Positions 55,801-64,000 of a stretch of 64,000 nt of DNA are shown here, piece by piece. Position numbers and translations under genes: made by a program. The first letter of the stretch is position 1; every line of letters starts with the position of its first letter. The notes under the pieces are model-generated. The model was given only the letters and a program-made list of their open reading frames with translations. It was not told where the DNA came from and ran no database searches. Source of the DNA: Zygaena filipendulae (taxonomy: Eukaryota > Arthropoda > Insecta > Lepidoptera > Zygaenidae); assembly GCA_907165275.2 (NCBI GenBank), contig OU015677.1, positions 4,898,001 through 4,962,000 on the forward strand, written 5' to 3'.

Positions 55801-58268
55801 ATTCACAAGCCATTGCAAGAGTAACGTTTTGCTTTCAACGGTGGCGCCACCGTCTATGTGAAATCGGATTTTTTGTGCGGCGCGTACGTTAGTTCTGTTT
55901 TTAGCCGTCGCTGGTGATAAACACTGATAAACTGTGTTTTGTGCGTATGGTTGATGGAAAAAAAATGTAAGCTTATTATGAGTATTGTATAACATGACTA
56001 TTGTTTGATTGTTCTCAGGCGAGAAATTTGACTCGATGCCGATGGTAGGTACAAAATGTATACTTCTATACTAACACTAACCATACAAGAACTAACCAAA
56101 GAATACAGAATGTTACTACATAAAGAAGAGACACTCCGCCTCCCACACCGGCCACGGGCTACGGAGGTCTCCCAGTCCCACTCTACAGAGGTCTCCCAGT
56201 CCCACAGTGGCCACTCTACAGAGGTCTCCCAGTCCCACAGCGGCTACTCTACGGAGGTCTCACGGAGTCCCACTCTACAGAAGTCTCCCAGTCCCAGAGC
56301 GGCACTCTACAGAGGTCTCCCAGTCCCACAGCGGCCAATCTACAGAGGTCTCCCAGTCCCACAGCGGCCACTATAAGAGATCTCCCAGTCCCACAGCGGC
56401 CACAATACAGAGGTCTCCCAGTCCCACAGCGGCCACTCTACAGAGGTCTCCCAGTCCCACAGCGGCCACTCTACAGAGGTCTCCTAGTCGCACAGCGGCC
56501 ACTATACAGAGGTCTCCCAGGCCCACTGCGGCCACTCTACAGAGGTCTCCCAGTCCCACAGCGGCCACTCTACAGAGGTCTCCTAGTCCCACAGCGGCCA
56601 CTATACAGAGGTCTCCCAGGCCCACTGCGGCCACTCTACAGAGGTCTCCCAGTCCCACAGCAGTCACTGCAGAGGTCTCCCAGTCCCACAGCGGCCACTC
56701 TACAGAGGTCTCCCAGTCCCACAGCGGCCACTCTACAGAGGTCTCCCAGTCCCACAGCGGCCACTCTACAGTGGTCTCCCAGTCCCACAGCGGCCACTCT
56801 ACAGAGGTCTCCCAGTCCCACAGCGGCCACTCTACAGAGGTCTCCCAGTCCCACAGTGGCCACTCTACAGAGGTCTCCCAGTCCCACAGCGACCACTCAC
56901 CAGCTGTATCTTCCTCCGCTGGCCACTGGCACTGCGCGCTGGCCGGTGCTGCAGCGCCACGCTCCCGGTGTAAGGGTCCAGCATCGCCTGGTACGTCGAC
57001 TTGTCGTCCTGGGTCGACGACGATATCAGATCCGGGGACTCCAACTCCTGGCCGCACACCATCGTAATTAAGATAAGATCTTTTATTGAATGCGTAACAA
57101 ACAGATAAACTCACAAATTGTTTAACAACAGACTTACCTTATTGACAGTGGTATTAGACGTGATGTTCGTCGAGAGTTCTATCGGCAGCTCGAAGTTGGG
57201 CAGTGAGTGTAGTTGTGATGGGGACTCACACCATTCCGCTACCTGCGTGACAGATTAACATAGCTTACTAGCTGTCCCCCGTGGTTTCACCCGCGGTAAT
57301 TTCGGAGTTGCCGCGGGAATTCCACGATAAACTATACCGATTAGGTAGATCAGGCAAAAATTTGCTGTGGTCTATGCGACATGTAGCATAGTGTGCGCAG
57401 GCATATACTCACCCCAGAGTGGAATTCTTCCGATCCATTGGGTATATCAAGAGCACCGAAAGGGGTCCGAGGCGTGCTGTGTATGTTCAAACGCAGTTTA
57501 TCACACACACCATTCGACACTGCACTATCGTCCTTATCCATACTGTCACTACGATCGAAATTACTGTCCGGCGTCGACGAGTTCTTCACAGGTGTAATTT
57601 TCGGTATAATTCTACGCCTCTCGAATTTCTTCTCGGGCACCACCCTGGCTACATCCGGCGGGCTCGCTTCCACGTCCAAGGTCTGACTGTCAGCGGTGAC
57701 GAAATTCTCCGAGTAGTACAGATTGTTCTTCGAGTTGTTCTTCTCGCGGAAGAAGTTGTAACCGTTGGTGTCGTTTGGTCTCTCGTCTTCTATGCTCGAG
57801 AGACTCAAGTTCTTGTCTTCCTCGATCTTGCTGGTCTTGGGTATCAGATCTGGATAGTTGCCGTCCGGACTGAACAGACCCATCAGTGGATGGTCTGTAG
57901 TTAATGTTAGAGTGGAACTCAGTCTGGGTGGACTGATGCCTAGATAAGAGGTACCGTTGGTGACAGCTGTAGGGGAGTTGAGGTTTAAGTTTTCCATTTT
58001 GGTGACGAGACTGTCTGTGTGCTCACTGGCGTTTCGTTCCTTTGTATCATCGATATCAGGTTCCGCTAGCTGGAGTGCGCTTGCTGGGTTGTTCAGACGC
58101 AGCACGTTGTTGTCCGCTGGCACCGCCTGCTCGTCCGAGTCCGTTGATAGGATGGACGTTGACGTTGGAGTGTTCGAGACAAAAGATTCACTTCCGGTGT
58201 CCATTTTCTCGTCCGACGATTGGCTGTGATCGTCGTTGTCATTCAGCCGCCACGCTTTCGTGTTACTA
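49736..58268 (-). CDS. BNIP2/caytaxin-family BCH-domain protein, nine coding exons
   Basis: Minus strand. Exons are 58268-57413, 57242-57138, 57047-56901, 54997-54864, 54159-54033, 53006-52870, 51863-51732, 50475-50389 and 49856-49736, all phase-compatible. The C-terminal 180 residues are a complete BCH (CRAL-TRIO-like) domain. Compare [14 protein letters not shown] with vertebrate [29 protein letters not shown] with [33 protein letters not shown] with [18 protein letters not shown], and [13 protein letters not shown] with IPDCVLQYEEERL of caytaxin. BCH proteins are cytosolic scaffolds for Rho GTPase signalling and vesicle traffic. The N-terminal half (about 450 residues) is Ser/Asp-rich and not conserved. 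The WED kinesin-binding motif of vertebrate members is not seen. The first exon has an acceptor, so at least one 5' exon is missing. Other family members (PRUNE2) cannot be excluded. Confidence 0.92.
49857..50388. other. BCH gene intron
   Basis: Short CACCCTGGCTATATA repeats (49895-49955) and one CGCGGTTACACCCG fragment (49967-50150). Confidence 0.6.
50389..50475 (-). CDS. BCH gene exon 8 of 9
   Basis: 1 nt plus 28 codons plus [22 protein letters not shown] and VILTKPFV. Core of the BCH fold, matching vertebrate [20 protein letters not shown]. Donor AG|GTGAGT. Confidence 0.97.
   Translation of the reverse strand, partial: VTEEPEAPVPGAPDLLVEVLCDINQAFC
50518..51105 (+). mobile_element. Three to four CCCCGCGGTTTCACC-family fragments in tandem
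   Basis: GGAGTTCCCGCGGGAATTCC-type blocks start at about 50556, 50661, 50790 and 50940. Each is followed by CACTCAGGATCACT and CAGTAGATCCAGAGATTAC. Confidence 0.8.
51400..51680. mobile_element. Further CGCGGTTTCACC-family fragments
   Basis: TTTAGCCGTTAAGGTGGGAA..TTTACGTTATTAGTAAGGAT and a preceding GTCTGTCTGTCTGTCCGTCT tract. Confidence 0.6.
51732..51863 (-). CDS. BCH gene exon 7 of 9
   Basis: 1 nt plus 43 codons plus [22 protein letters not shown] and [23 protein letters not shown]. Matches vertebrate YVIGTLELLVAENYMIVYLN..TTRRKMPSLGWLRKCYQQIDR. Confidence 0.97.
52095..52869. repeat. 21-bp minisatellite (CACCCAGCACCCAGTACTCAT)n starting at the exon 6 donor
   Basis: About 770 bp. On the minus strand the donor GTGAGTGCTGGGTGCTGG runs straight into repeats of GTGATGAGTACTGGGTGCTG. 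The period (21) is a multiple of three, so long WVLGDEY-type frames open that are not genes. Confidence 0.97.
52870..53006 (-). CDS. BCH gene exon 6 of 9
   Basis: 45 codons plus [42 protein letters not shown] and MDNLF. The strongest BCH signature. Donor CT|GTGAGT. Confidence 0.98.
53237..53874. mobile_element. GAGGCGTCT element inserted in the MITE, with target duplication
   Basis: Ends GAGGCGTCTTTACC and GCTAGAGACGCCTCTG (inverted). It is flanked on both sides by CACGTGATCA, a 9-10-bp target-site duplication. Contains GGCGCACACGGGCGCC near both ends. Confidence 0.85.
53502..53778. mobile_element. CAGGGTGTTAGGTAAAATAGAG hairpin MITE inside the GAGGCGTCT element
   Basis: Left arm ACAGGGTGTTAGGTAAAATA..GAGCAAATCTCTTGAGGGG. 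Right arm its complement ending ACACCCTGTA. Pairing continues through CTCATGAAACTGAACAACTT and the AATTCTCAAAAAAAA tract. Confidence 0.9.
54033..54159 (-). CDS. BCH gene exon 5 of 9
   Basis: 1 nt plus 42 codons: [40 protein letters not shown] and MK. The EYSAAEE and RSW segments align with vertebrate EYTAAEE..RRW just before the BCH core. Confidence 0.95.
54262..54500. mobile_element. AGTCCGTC MITE, right end lost
   Basis: GGGATGTGGACTACTTTAGA..TAGTCCGTCAGTTAGAAAAT, two TGACGTCAC motifs, then a different repeat (GAGAATCACCCGGCGACACT, also at 20600). Confidence 0.8.
54540..54765 (-). mobile_element. Near-complete CCCCGCGGTTTCACCCGCG repeat, inverted
   Basis: CATCCCTACTAACATTATAA..GGAATTCCCGCGGGAACTCT..GGTGAAACCGCGGGGCACAA. 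Confidence 0.85.
54864..54997 (-). CDS. BCH gene exon 4 of 9
   Basis: 44 codons plus [42 protein letters not shown] and EDTK. An acidic linker upstream of the BCH domain. Confidence 0.93.
55222..55545. mobile_element. AGTCCGTC MITE, full length
   Basis: CGGATGTTCACTACTTTTGA..TAGTCCGTCAGTTACAAAAT to TCTACAAAACGGATTG..AGTCAACAT. Two TGACGTCAC motifs. Confidence 0.9.
55546..56140. other. BCH gene intron
   Basis: An inverted CGCGGTTTCACC fragment (55545-55595); nothing else recognised. Confidence 0.5.
56150..56900. repeat. 33-bp minisatellite starting at the exon 3 donor
   Basis: About 22 units of CTCTACAGAGGTCTCCCAGT CCCACAGCGGCCA. On the minus strand the donor GTGAGTGGTCGCTGTGGGAC passes directly into GTAGAGTGGCCGCTGTGGGA repeats. 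Long RSPSPTA and [11 protein letters not shown] frames result and are not genes. Confidence 0.97.
56901..57047 (-). CDS. BCH gene exon 3 of 9
   Basis: 49 codons, phase 0: [40 protein letters not shown] and SGQRRKIQL. The RRKIQL end is at the position of vertebrate VRKKLMAP/RRLLAP before the acidic linker. Confidence 0.9.
57138..57242 (-). CDS. BCH gene exon 2 of 9 in window
   Basis: 35 codons, phase 0: [20 protein letters not shown] and [15 protein letters not shown]. Acceptor TGTCACGCAG, donor AAG|GTAAGT. Confidence 0.92.
57265..57355 (+). mobile_element. CCCCCGTGGTTTCACCCGCG fragment
   Basis: TTACTAGCTGTCCCCCGTGG..GAATTCCACGATAAA. Lies in the 170-bp intron between exons 1 and 2. Confidence 0.75.
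57413..58268 (-). CDS. BCH gene exon 1 of 9 in window (N-terminal disordered region)
   Basis: 1 nt plus 285 codons, from acceptor TTTTTTCACAG to donor GGG|GTGAGT. Starts [20 protein letters not shown]; the first ATG (58204) is internal to this frame, so it may or may not be the start. Ser/Asp/Asn-rich with [20 protein letters not shown] at the end. No folded domain is recognised. Confidence 0.9.
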
Positions 58269-58930
58269 CTGTGAAAAAAGGGTTTTTTTTTTTACTTTTT
58301 GTAATATGATTTGTTTAATTTAACAAATTCGTTGCAGTTGGCAGGCAGGCAACTGAATGTTTAGGCATACAAGTGAAATTGCATTTATTTACACATAGTT
58401 GAAGGCACACCAGGCGTGTAATTAGTAATTTGTATGACATATAATCGTAATGATAGATATATTATCTGTGGGCCAGCGCCACATACAAATTGGTAACAAA
58501 ATAGAGTCCCACAACAAATTGGTTAATCAATGACTAAAAACCATTGACCATTTTAATAAATTTTAATACCCATTCACTTAATTTTACACTGAGCTTGTAA
58601 ATCAAGCTGATTTTGTCCTATATTTAGTTTAAAATATTTTTCTTCTGGGTAATATTGAAAATGGGAGTGAAAATATCTATAAGAGTATTCTATCTAAGAA
58701 TTAGAGTCACAGAAAATTATGTATGGAACCTTATTTCCAAGAAAAGATACATGATGTTATGTTTGTTACACTACTGGTATTTTTATCAAAGTGTCTAAGT
58801 ACATGTTGTTTGCTGGGACAAATAAAAAAAAAACAAGAGAAGCTATAAGAAAGAAGCTATAAGAAAGTAGTAGTTACTGAAGGAAATTTGAAATTTACAA
58901 TGACCTCTAGTTTTCGTGACAACAATTGGT
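58269..58930. other. Upstream intron of the BCH gene
   Basis: AT-rich. No exon or element recognised. Confidence 0.5.
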
Positions 58931-58939
58931 ATGAATCTC

Positions 58940-59287
58940 TAGGGTATGAAAATCAAAATTCTAATTGGGTATTCTCCAAGGTATGAAAATCAAAATTCTA
59001 ATTAGTCCGTCAGTTAGAAAATAAAAAAATAATAGACACGTATTTTTTGTTTTTTCAATTTAATGAAAATGAACATAGATAAAGCGCATTAAAGTTTAGG
59101 GTGGGGGGCTCGTGACGTCAATATTCATTATAAGCGCCATACAAACCGCACTGAGTTGTGACGTCACGCGAAATTTCAACTCAATGTATCTCCGTTATTT
59201 TTTGATTACGTAAAAAAAGAAAAAATACGTGTCCAATATTTTTTACTAATCTACACGACGGACTAAAAAAAATTTTTTTGTCAAGTA
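58940..59287. mobile_element. AGTCCGTC MITE, full length
   Basis: TAGTCCGTCAGTTAGAAAAT to AATCTACACGACGGACTAAA. The leading GGTATGAAAATCAAAATTCT is duplicated. Two TGACGTCA motifs. Confidence 0.9.
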
Positions 59288-59481
59288 GCCAATTAGTCCG
59301 TCTGTCACAAAATAAAAAATAATAGACACGTATTTTTTGCTTTTTAAAATTAATGAAAATAAACATAGATAAAGCGCATTAGGGTGGGGGACTCGTGACT
59401 TCATTATTCAGTATAAGCCCCGTTTACTAATCTTTACTAATCTACGTGATGGACCTAAAAAAAATATTAAGTCAAGTAGCC
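59288..59481. mobile_element. AGTCCGTC MITE, second shortened copy in tandem
   Basis: GTCAAGTAGCCAATTAGTCC..ATCTACGTGATGGACCTAAA. Lacks the central part. Confidence 0.85.
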
Positions 59482-60150
59482 AATAGGGTACTTGCATGAA
59501 TTTTTTTTCAGTCTATTTTAAAGGTCATATGCCTACTTAAACAAAGCAAGAAAAAGAAAAAAAATATATGAATAAATTAATTAAATAGAGCGTTTCAAAG
59601 TTCCTACTTTAGACCTTATCACCGAAACACGGAAGGACTATTCAATTTCTTGTGTTTAAACACGGAAGGACGTCACTAGTTCAAAATTACGCCTTATTAA
59701 TCTGTGATAGAAATGTCACTGTCGTATTGACAGGGTCATGTGACACTGACAGACAGATAACTTCAATATCCAAAAGCGAAATTAAGGTTGAACTGTGTCG
59801 ATTTACTTCCAAAAGTTCCAGTAAAGAATCGAAATGCATCTTACCAATGCATTTTAAAGTAAAAAACTTCAGAAAATGGAAAATATGTGTTGATTGTATG
59901 CACTTAGTTTCTTTTGCCTTCTCTGAAAGAGGTAAATGTTTCCTAAAAAAATAAAAGTGACGTCATGTGTCAAGCTTGGCTGTGATTGGTGTTTCGTTGC
60001 AACGTTCCGTTTCACAAAATTAAAAGTTGAATATTTTGGAAACTATTGAAATTTTTTTAGTAAATCTTTCACGATAACGCTTTTCTAAGACTCCATTTTT
60101 TAAATATTGACACAATTTCTTATTATAAATTTCATGCAAGTACCCTATTA
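59482..60150. mobile_element. TAATAGGGTACTTGCATGAA element, copy 2
   Basis: AATAGGGTACTTGCATGAAT to ATTTCATGCAAGTACCCTATTA. About 85-90 percent alike to 8199-8829 by eye. Carries a small internal duplication around AAACACGGAAGGAC. Confidence 0.95.
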
Positions 60151-62696
60151 CTACACAACATATATAACTCAATATATTATATACCCACTACAAGACAGAC
60201 ATGAATAAAACTTGGGAGTGTCTTTAGTCAACATAATATCAATGATTGGAAATTTTTATTGAAATATTAAACTTTGACAAGGTATAAAATATTACTTATT
60301 CTGGTATGTACCTACACCAGATTTGCTAAGATAATCCTGACATTTGCAGGGGTAAAACTTTGGGCAACAGCTAGAAATAATATTATGTATTCTATCAGTA
60401 AATTACTATAATTACTATGTCTACTAATAACAAATAATTACTATGTCATTATTTTAGTTATTTACTTTTTTTTTTATTTATACCTACCTTTTTATAATTA
60501 ATTTACCTGTTTTAATTAGCGATTTTAATTTTAAGCATGCTAGGGACACAATTAAAAAGATTGTAGTTGGACTTCTGTTTTATTAACACTTCTGTTTTAT
60601 GTTTGTTAAGACTGTAATCTGTTTTGTGTTCTAAATAAATAAATAAATTAATTGCAATAGCATGATTAAGTATATTATCTTTGTAGCAGGACCCATACAT
60701 AAAATAGTGAGTTTTAACACTTAAATATTTTTTTTATTGTCTATTTTTTATTTTAACTATAAGAAGTGAAATCTTTGCCTTTAAGAGCCTCTGTACCTAT
60801 CTAGTTCACAATTATTATATTAATAACATAAAAAATAAATTAAATTATCAATTGGCAATATCTAAATCTACATATTTCATAAAGGTCAAATTGAAAAATG
60901 AATATTTCAATTGTGCTATTGCTTAATCTGTTATTGATGAGTCACAAAAAGAGTGTAGTAGGTAATCCGAGTTTTAACAACACAAGAGGTGGGTACCCTA
61001 CCTACAAAAAAAATGCAAAATTAGGCACCTACATGAATCCTAGTTATTATGTTAAAACAGAAAAATGCGCAAAGTACAGAATATTGCAATATAACCTATA
61101 TTTTATATGTACAAAACAATTTAATACGAAATAATATTGATACCAAGAAATATATTTTTTATGTTGTGTTCTCATCTCAGGAAATGAAAATGGTTTTTAG
61201 GTAAATTCGAAAGACTCCTTAAATTTCCGACTGTAGTAAATATTTATATACTTACTTCATTTAAAGCTTCACTTCATGTAAGTAATTACACTTTTTATTT
61301 TATTTATTTATCGCAATTTACCATAAAAATTACTAAATAACTCTACATCTACACTCAGTTCCGCTTATTTAAATTTGTCATTTCGTCAATAATTGTCAAT
61401 TTGTCATCTAAAGAAACTGACATAGAATTTTTTTTACCAAATTTTTATACTGTATTACCAAGTTTGAAATTTAAATCCCCAAAATATACTAAAATCATCT
61501 TAGTTTATTTTTATAAATGTGGTTGTAAAAGTTGTAATTCCTACTTATAAAATTTTAATATTTCAACTGTTAAAAAAGCAATAATGATCAATCAAAATAT
61601 AAACTTATCGTAGTAACTTCATTGTGGTCATTCACAACACTCAACAGGATATCAACCGCATTTATTGAAAAAAGCAACATTACTTAGAATTCGCTACAAT
61701 GAGTAATTACTAAGAAATCAAAAGCAAATATTATTATGATCGAATACATAGAAATTTTATATGGCTTTTGCGCTACTTCTTCGTTTTGTTTTTTAAATCA
61801 ATCACATTGGATCCCTGTGGGTGCGTGGTTCTCAATAATTGTTAATACCAGTACCTTTGAGTTCAAAGAAGAATGGTGAAAAATGGTTTTTTCAAAATTT
61901 TGAATTTTTTTAGAGTACCTTGTAATTTCAATACAATTGATTCTTGATGTATATAAAATAACTTAAAAAATAGTTCTACAGCACAATATTAATAATTAAG
62001 ATAATTTTGAAAAGCTTTTTCTTGTAATCTAATCTAAATGCAGAACTTAAATTAAAAACCCTCAAAAAAAATATTTTCATATAGGTATATTATATGCATG
62101 AAACTCACCATCTTTCTTTATTTTGAAAAACCGATATCTCTTTGGAATTCAGCAACTAATTATTTCATAAAGTTATACCATAGAGATTTGGTTTTTGTTT
62201 GTCTAGGATAACAACATTAACATAACATTATTGCTACGTTTATGAAATGAAAGTATTAAATGATTTATCATTTAATACTGTTAATTTGTAATATATTATA
62301 AAATATGTTTTTTATTGCTTTGAAAATATAATATATAATCTAATACACTGAAAATGTCTTTCTTACACCCACCATAATTCGATAAAAATATTTTGCTACT
62401 GCAATTAACGAGAACACAGAATTAAATCATTACATGCGAAAGATGTTTGTTGAAATTTTTCGAGGATTTCCTCCTCGATAATTCCCATAACATTCATACA
62501 AATTTAACGCGTTCAAAGCAGTATCATTTTACTTATGTTTTCTAAATAATGCACGCTTGAAAACGTATTTGTACGGCAAAAAAACCTAATTAAACTTAGT
62601 TAAGGAGCTCAGTTCCACCATAGTGGTTGGGACTGAAATATTCTTTTTTAACTTTGATAGTATATTTATTTTTCAGTTATTACAGCTCTGTTGACA
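60151..62696. other. AT-rich spacer upstream of the SVWC gene
   Basis: No coding exon recognised. The 5' exon(s) of the divergent BCH gene and the promoter and 5'UTR of the SVWC gene may lie here but cannot be placed. TTATTTTTCAG at 62665-62675 could end a 5'UTR intron of the SVWC gene. Confidence 0.45.
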
Positions 62697-62763
62697 ATGC
62701 AGTTTCGTGCGCTTATATTATTAGTATATGTAGCGTTACCTAGTATGGCTGAAGAAGTAAGCT
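62697..62763 (+). CDS. SVWC gene exon 1 (signal peptide)
   Basis: 22 codons plus T. Hydrophobic core LILLVYVALP, cleavage probably after SMA. Donor T|GTAAGT. Confidence 0.85.
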
Positions 62764-64000
62764 GTAAGTAAACCGAATGACCGAGTTTTCATATAGTACT
62801 TTGAACCTTGAAACTCTTTACTTTTTCTAAAAATTTATGTTTGATCTTGCCGTTTTCTGAGCTTACACTTACACTTTCAGATCAAGCTTGTGTCGACAAA
62901 TACTCGAGGAAGGGCTATCAGCCGTGGCAAGAATGGTCAGATCACTACACATGCCATAGATACCGATGCGAAATCCGAGATGGAAAATATTTCATTGCTG
63001 CAGTAGGGTCTGTAATAATCATTTAAATGTTGTATATCTTTTTTATTTATATACATTTAGATATATATTAATAAGTAAGATTTTTATTTTCAGCTGTCGA
63101 AAACCTAAAATCCCTGAAAATGCGTTGGAGTGTCACGAATATATAGAAGATGAAAATGTTGGTAAGTACCTATCTAAAATATGACAAGATCGTTTCACCG
63201 TCTATTCTAAATTTCTAATTATGTTAAAAAAAAAATTGATATATTTACAGAGTTTCCTACTTGCTGCGCGCGACTGAGATGCGTTGTGGAAGTTAATGGT
63301 GAAAGAATCGTTCAAACTAGAGGTCAACCCGGAGAACTCTTCCCAGACAAGTGAACAAATTTTTATGAAAAAATATGTATGAAATCTATTTTAGTCGAAT
63401 TTCTTGAGTTTTTTATTGGTTTCAGACCATGGAAGGGTCAACAGAATGAGCCAAGTCCAGCAGTAGTAGGCATGGGAGGTATGCCACCAAATGCAGTTGG
63501 GGGAGAGCCACAAGGACAACCAACTCCTGGTATCTTCAATTCTAGGACAGCAGGCAAGCGAAAAAAGGTATTATTGTCTATTGATTAGTTCAGAAACTTT
63601 ATATGTTTCCGGGCCAAATCAATAGATAATAATTACATTGGTAATGCTTGTATATATTTATGCTTCTTTCTTTGTGGCTTTGAGAGCAGACTAATTTGGT
63701 TTTGCTCTATTCAAGTCGCCGGTCGAATATTACGCGTGATAATGTAATGTTTTAATCACTGTTTTTGTCATAAGTAATAGTAGTAAATACAATCACTTAT
63801 TTTATTTACAGCGGATGGCAGTGACATGGGCGGGCGGCGATATGTAGATCCATACCCTAACCAACAGCTACAAGATTCACCGAGACGCAAAAGATCCACT
63901 GAATTTCCCACATTTGAAAAGAGTGTCAATCGTGAAGGTAGTACCTACTATCATTTCATGAAAACCCACGGGTATGGACCTGAGAAATATACATCATATT
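62697..64000 (+). CDS. Secreted SVWC-domain protein, 5' part (six exons, runs off right edge)
   Basis: Exons: 62697-62763, 62881-63007, 63094-63161, 63251-63350, 63426-63567 and 63812 to the edge. Starts with a signal peptide, MQFRALILLVYVALPSMAEE. The mature part has the eight-cysteine single-domain von Willebrand C pattern: CVDKYSRKGYQPWQEWSDHY, TCHRYRC, GCRKP, LECHEY, FPTCCARLRC. SVWC proteins (Vago is one) are small secreted arthropod proteins linked to immune and nutritional responses. This one continues into a Pro/Gly-rich tail (GMGGMPPNAVGGEPQGQPTP) and a further basic segment, so it is longer than classic members. Phases match up to exon 5; the join to exon 6 is out of frame as written (see findings). 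Confidence 0.85.
62881..63007 (+). CDS. SVWC gene exon 2 (Cys 1-3)
   Basis: 2 nt plus 41 codons plus GG. Acceptor ACACTTTCAG. Holds the first three Cys and the conserved Trp (WQEW). The donor GG|GTCTGT is weak, but it is the only one that keeps the phase of exon 3 and yields Gly-Cys. Confidence 0.8.
63094..63161 (+). CDS. SVWC gene exon 3 (Cys 4-5)
   Basis: CRKPKIPENALECHEYIEDE-NV; donor G|GTAAGT. Confidence 0.88.
63251..63350 (+). CDS. SVWC gene exon 4 (Cys 6-8)
   Basis: EFPTCCARLRCVVEVNGERI then VQTRGQPGELFPD. The CC pair and final Cys complete the domain. Donor AA|GTGAAC. Confidence 0.9.
63426..63567 (+). CDS. SVWC gene exon 5 (Pro/Gly-rich tail)
   Basis: KPWKGQQNEPSPAVVGMGGM.. PGIFNSRTAGKRKK. 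Ends in an A6 run before AAG|GTATTA. Confidence 0.85.
63812..64000 (+). CDS. SVWC gene exon 6, partial
   Basis: Acceptor TTTATTTACAG. In the phase given by exon 5 it reads RMAVTWAGGDM and stops. In the +2 frame it stays open to the window end as DGSDMGGRRYVDPYPNQQLQ.. SPRRKRSTEFPTFEKSVN..YHFMKTHGYGPEKY, which looks like real protein with a KR dibasic site. Confidence 0.7.

Noticed and set aside
56056..57114. Long RSPSPTA (plus) and [11 protein letters not shown] (minus) ORFs
   Set aside because: 33-bp minisatellite. Only 56901-57047 on the minus strand has matching splice sites and family context.
57367..58323. Plus-strand ORFs over the first BCH-gene exon
   Set aside because: Shadows of the minus-strand coding exon.

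Overview
The window looks like insect, most probably lepidopteran, nuclear DNA. It is AT-rich with many small exons (GT..AG splice sites, long introns) buried in miniature inverted-repeat elements, tRNA-derived SINEs, LINE fragments and minisatellites. It holds no bacterial-style operon and no RNA gene. Nothing was searched: names rest on alignment from memory to well-known families.

Layout. (1) 1-2390: a non-LTR retrotransposon on the minus strand, with an intact ORF1 and the start of an ORF2 that runs off the left edge. (2) 3006-32005, plus strand: the 3' part of a talin gene (fly rhea). Nineteen coding exons have matching phases. They encode the rod from about bundle R9 through the R13/THATCH actin-binding domain and the dimerisation helix, then an insect-type C-terminal extension of about 550 residues with SPGY repeats. 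Inside the largest 5' intron (13441-18828) lies an 1869-bp open exon (14677-16545) of unknown function, either a nested gene or an alternative talin 3' end. (3) 32006 to about 36830: the probable long talin 3'UTR and spacer, with two candidate poly(A) signals and one long hairpin element. (4) 58268 down to 49736, minus strand: a BNIP2/caytaxin-family gene with nine coding exons and a complete C-terminal BCH domain, convergent with talin. Four more minus-strand exons (40570 down to 37705) have mutually compatible phases and encode a Lys/Arg-rich tail ending in Ser-Cys-(Arg)5-7 repeats. They may be an alternative 3' end of the BCH gene or a separate small gene. (5) 62697 to the right edge, plus strand: the 5' part of a secreted single-domain von Willebrand type C (SVWC) protein.

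Talin links integrins to actin. BNIP2-family BCH proteins are cytosolic Rho-pathway/trafficking scaffolds. SVWC proteins are secreted Cys-rich factors. Nothing in the sequence ties the three together beyond location.

The points most worth following are: the open exon inside talin; the Arg/Cys-rich, protamine-like minus-strand exons; tandem arrays that start at 5' splice sites in at least six introns; a canonical -1 frameshift heptamer abutting the ORF1 stop of the LINE; inverted arrays of a CTCGAG-centred box in a talin intron; transposon ends lying directly against talin acceptor sites; and a nest of three inverted-repeat elements.
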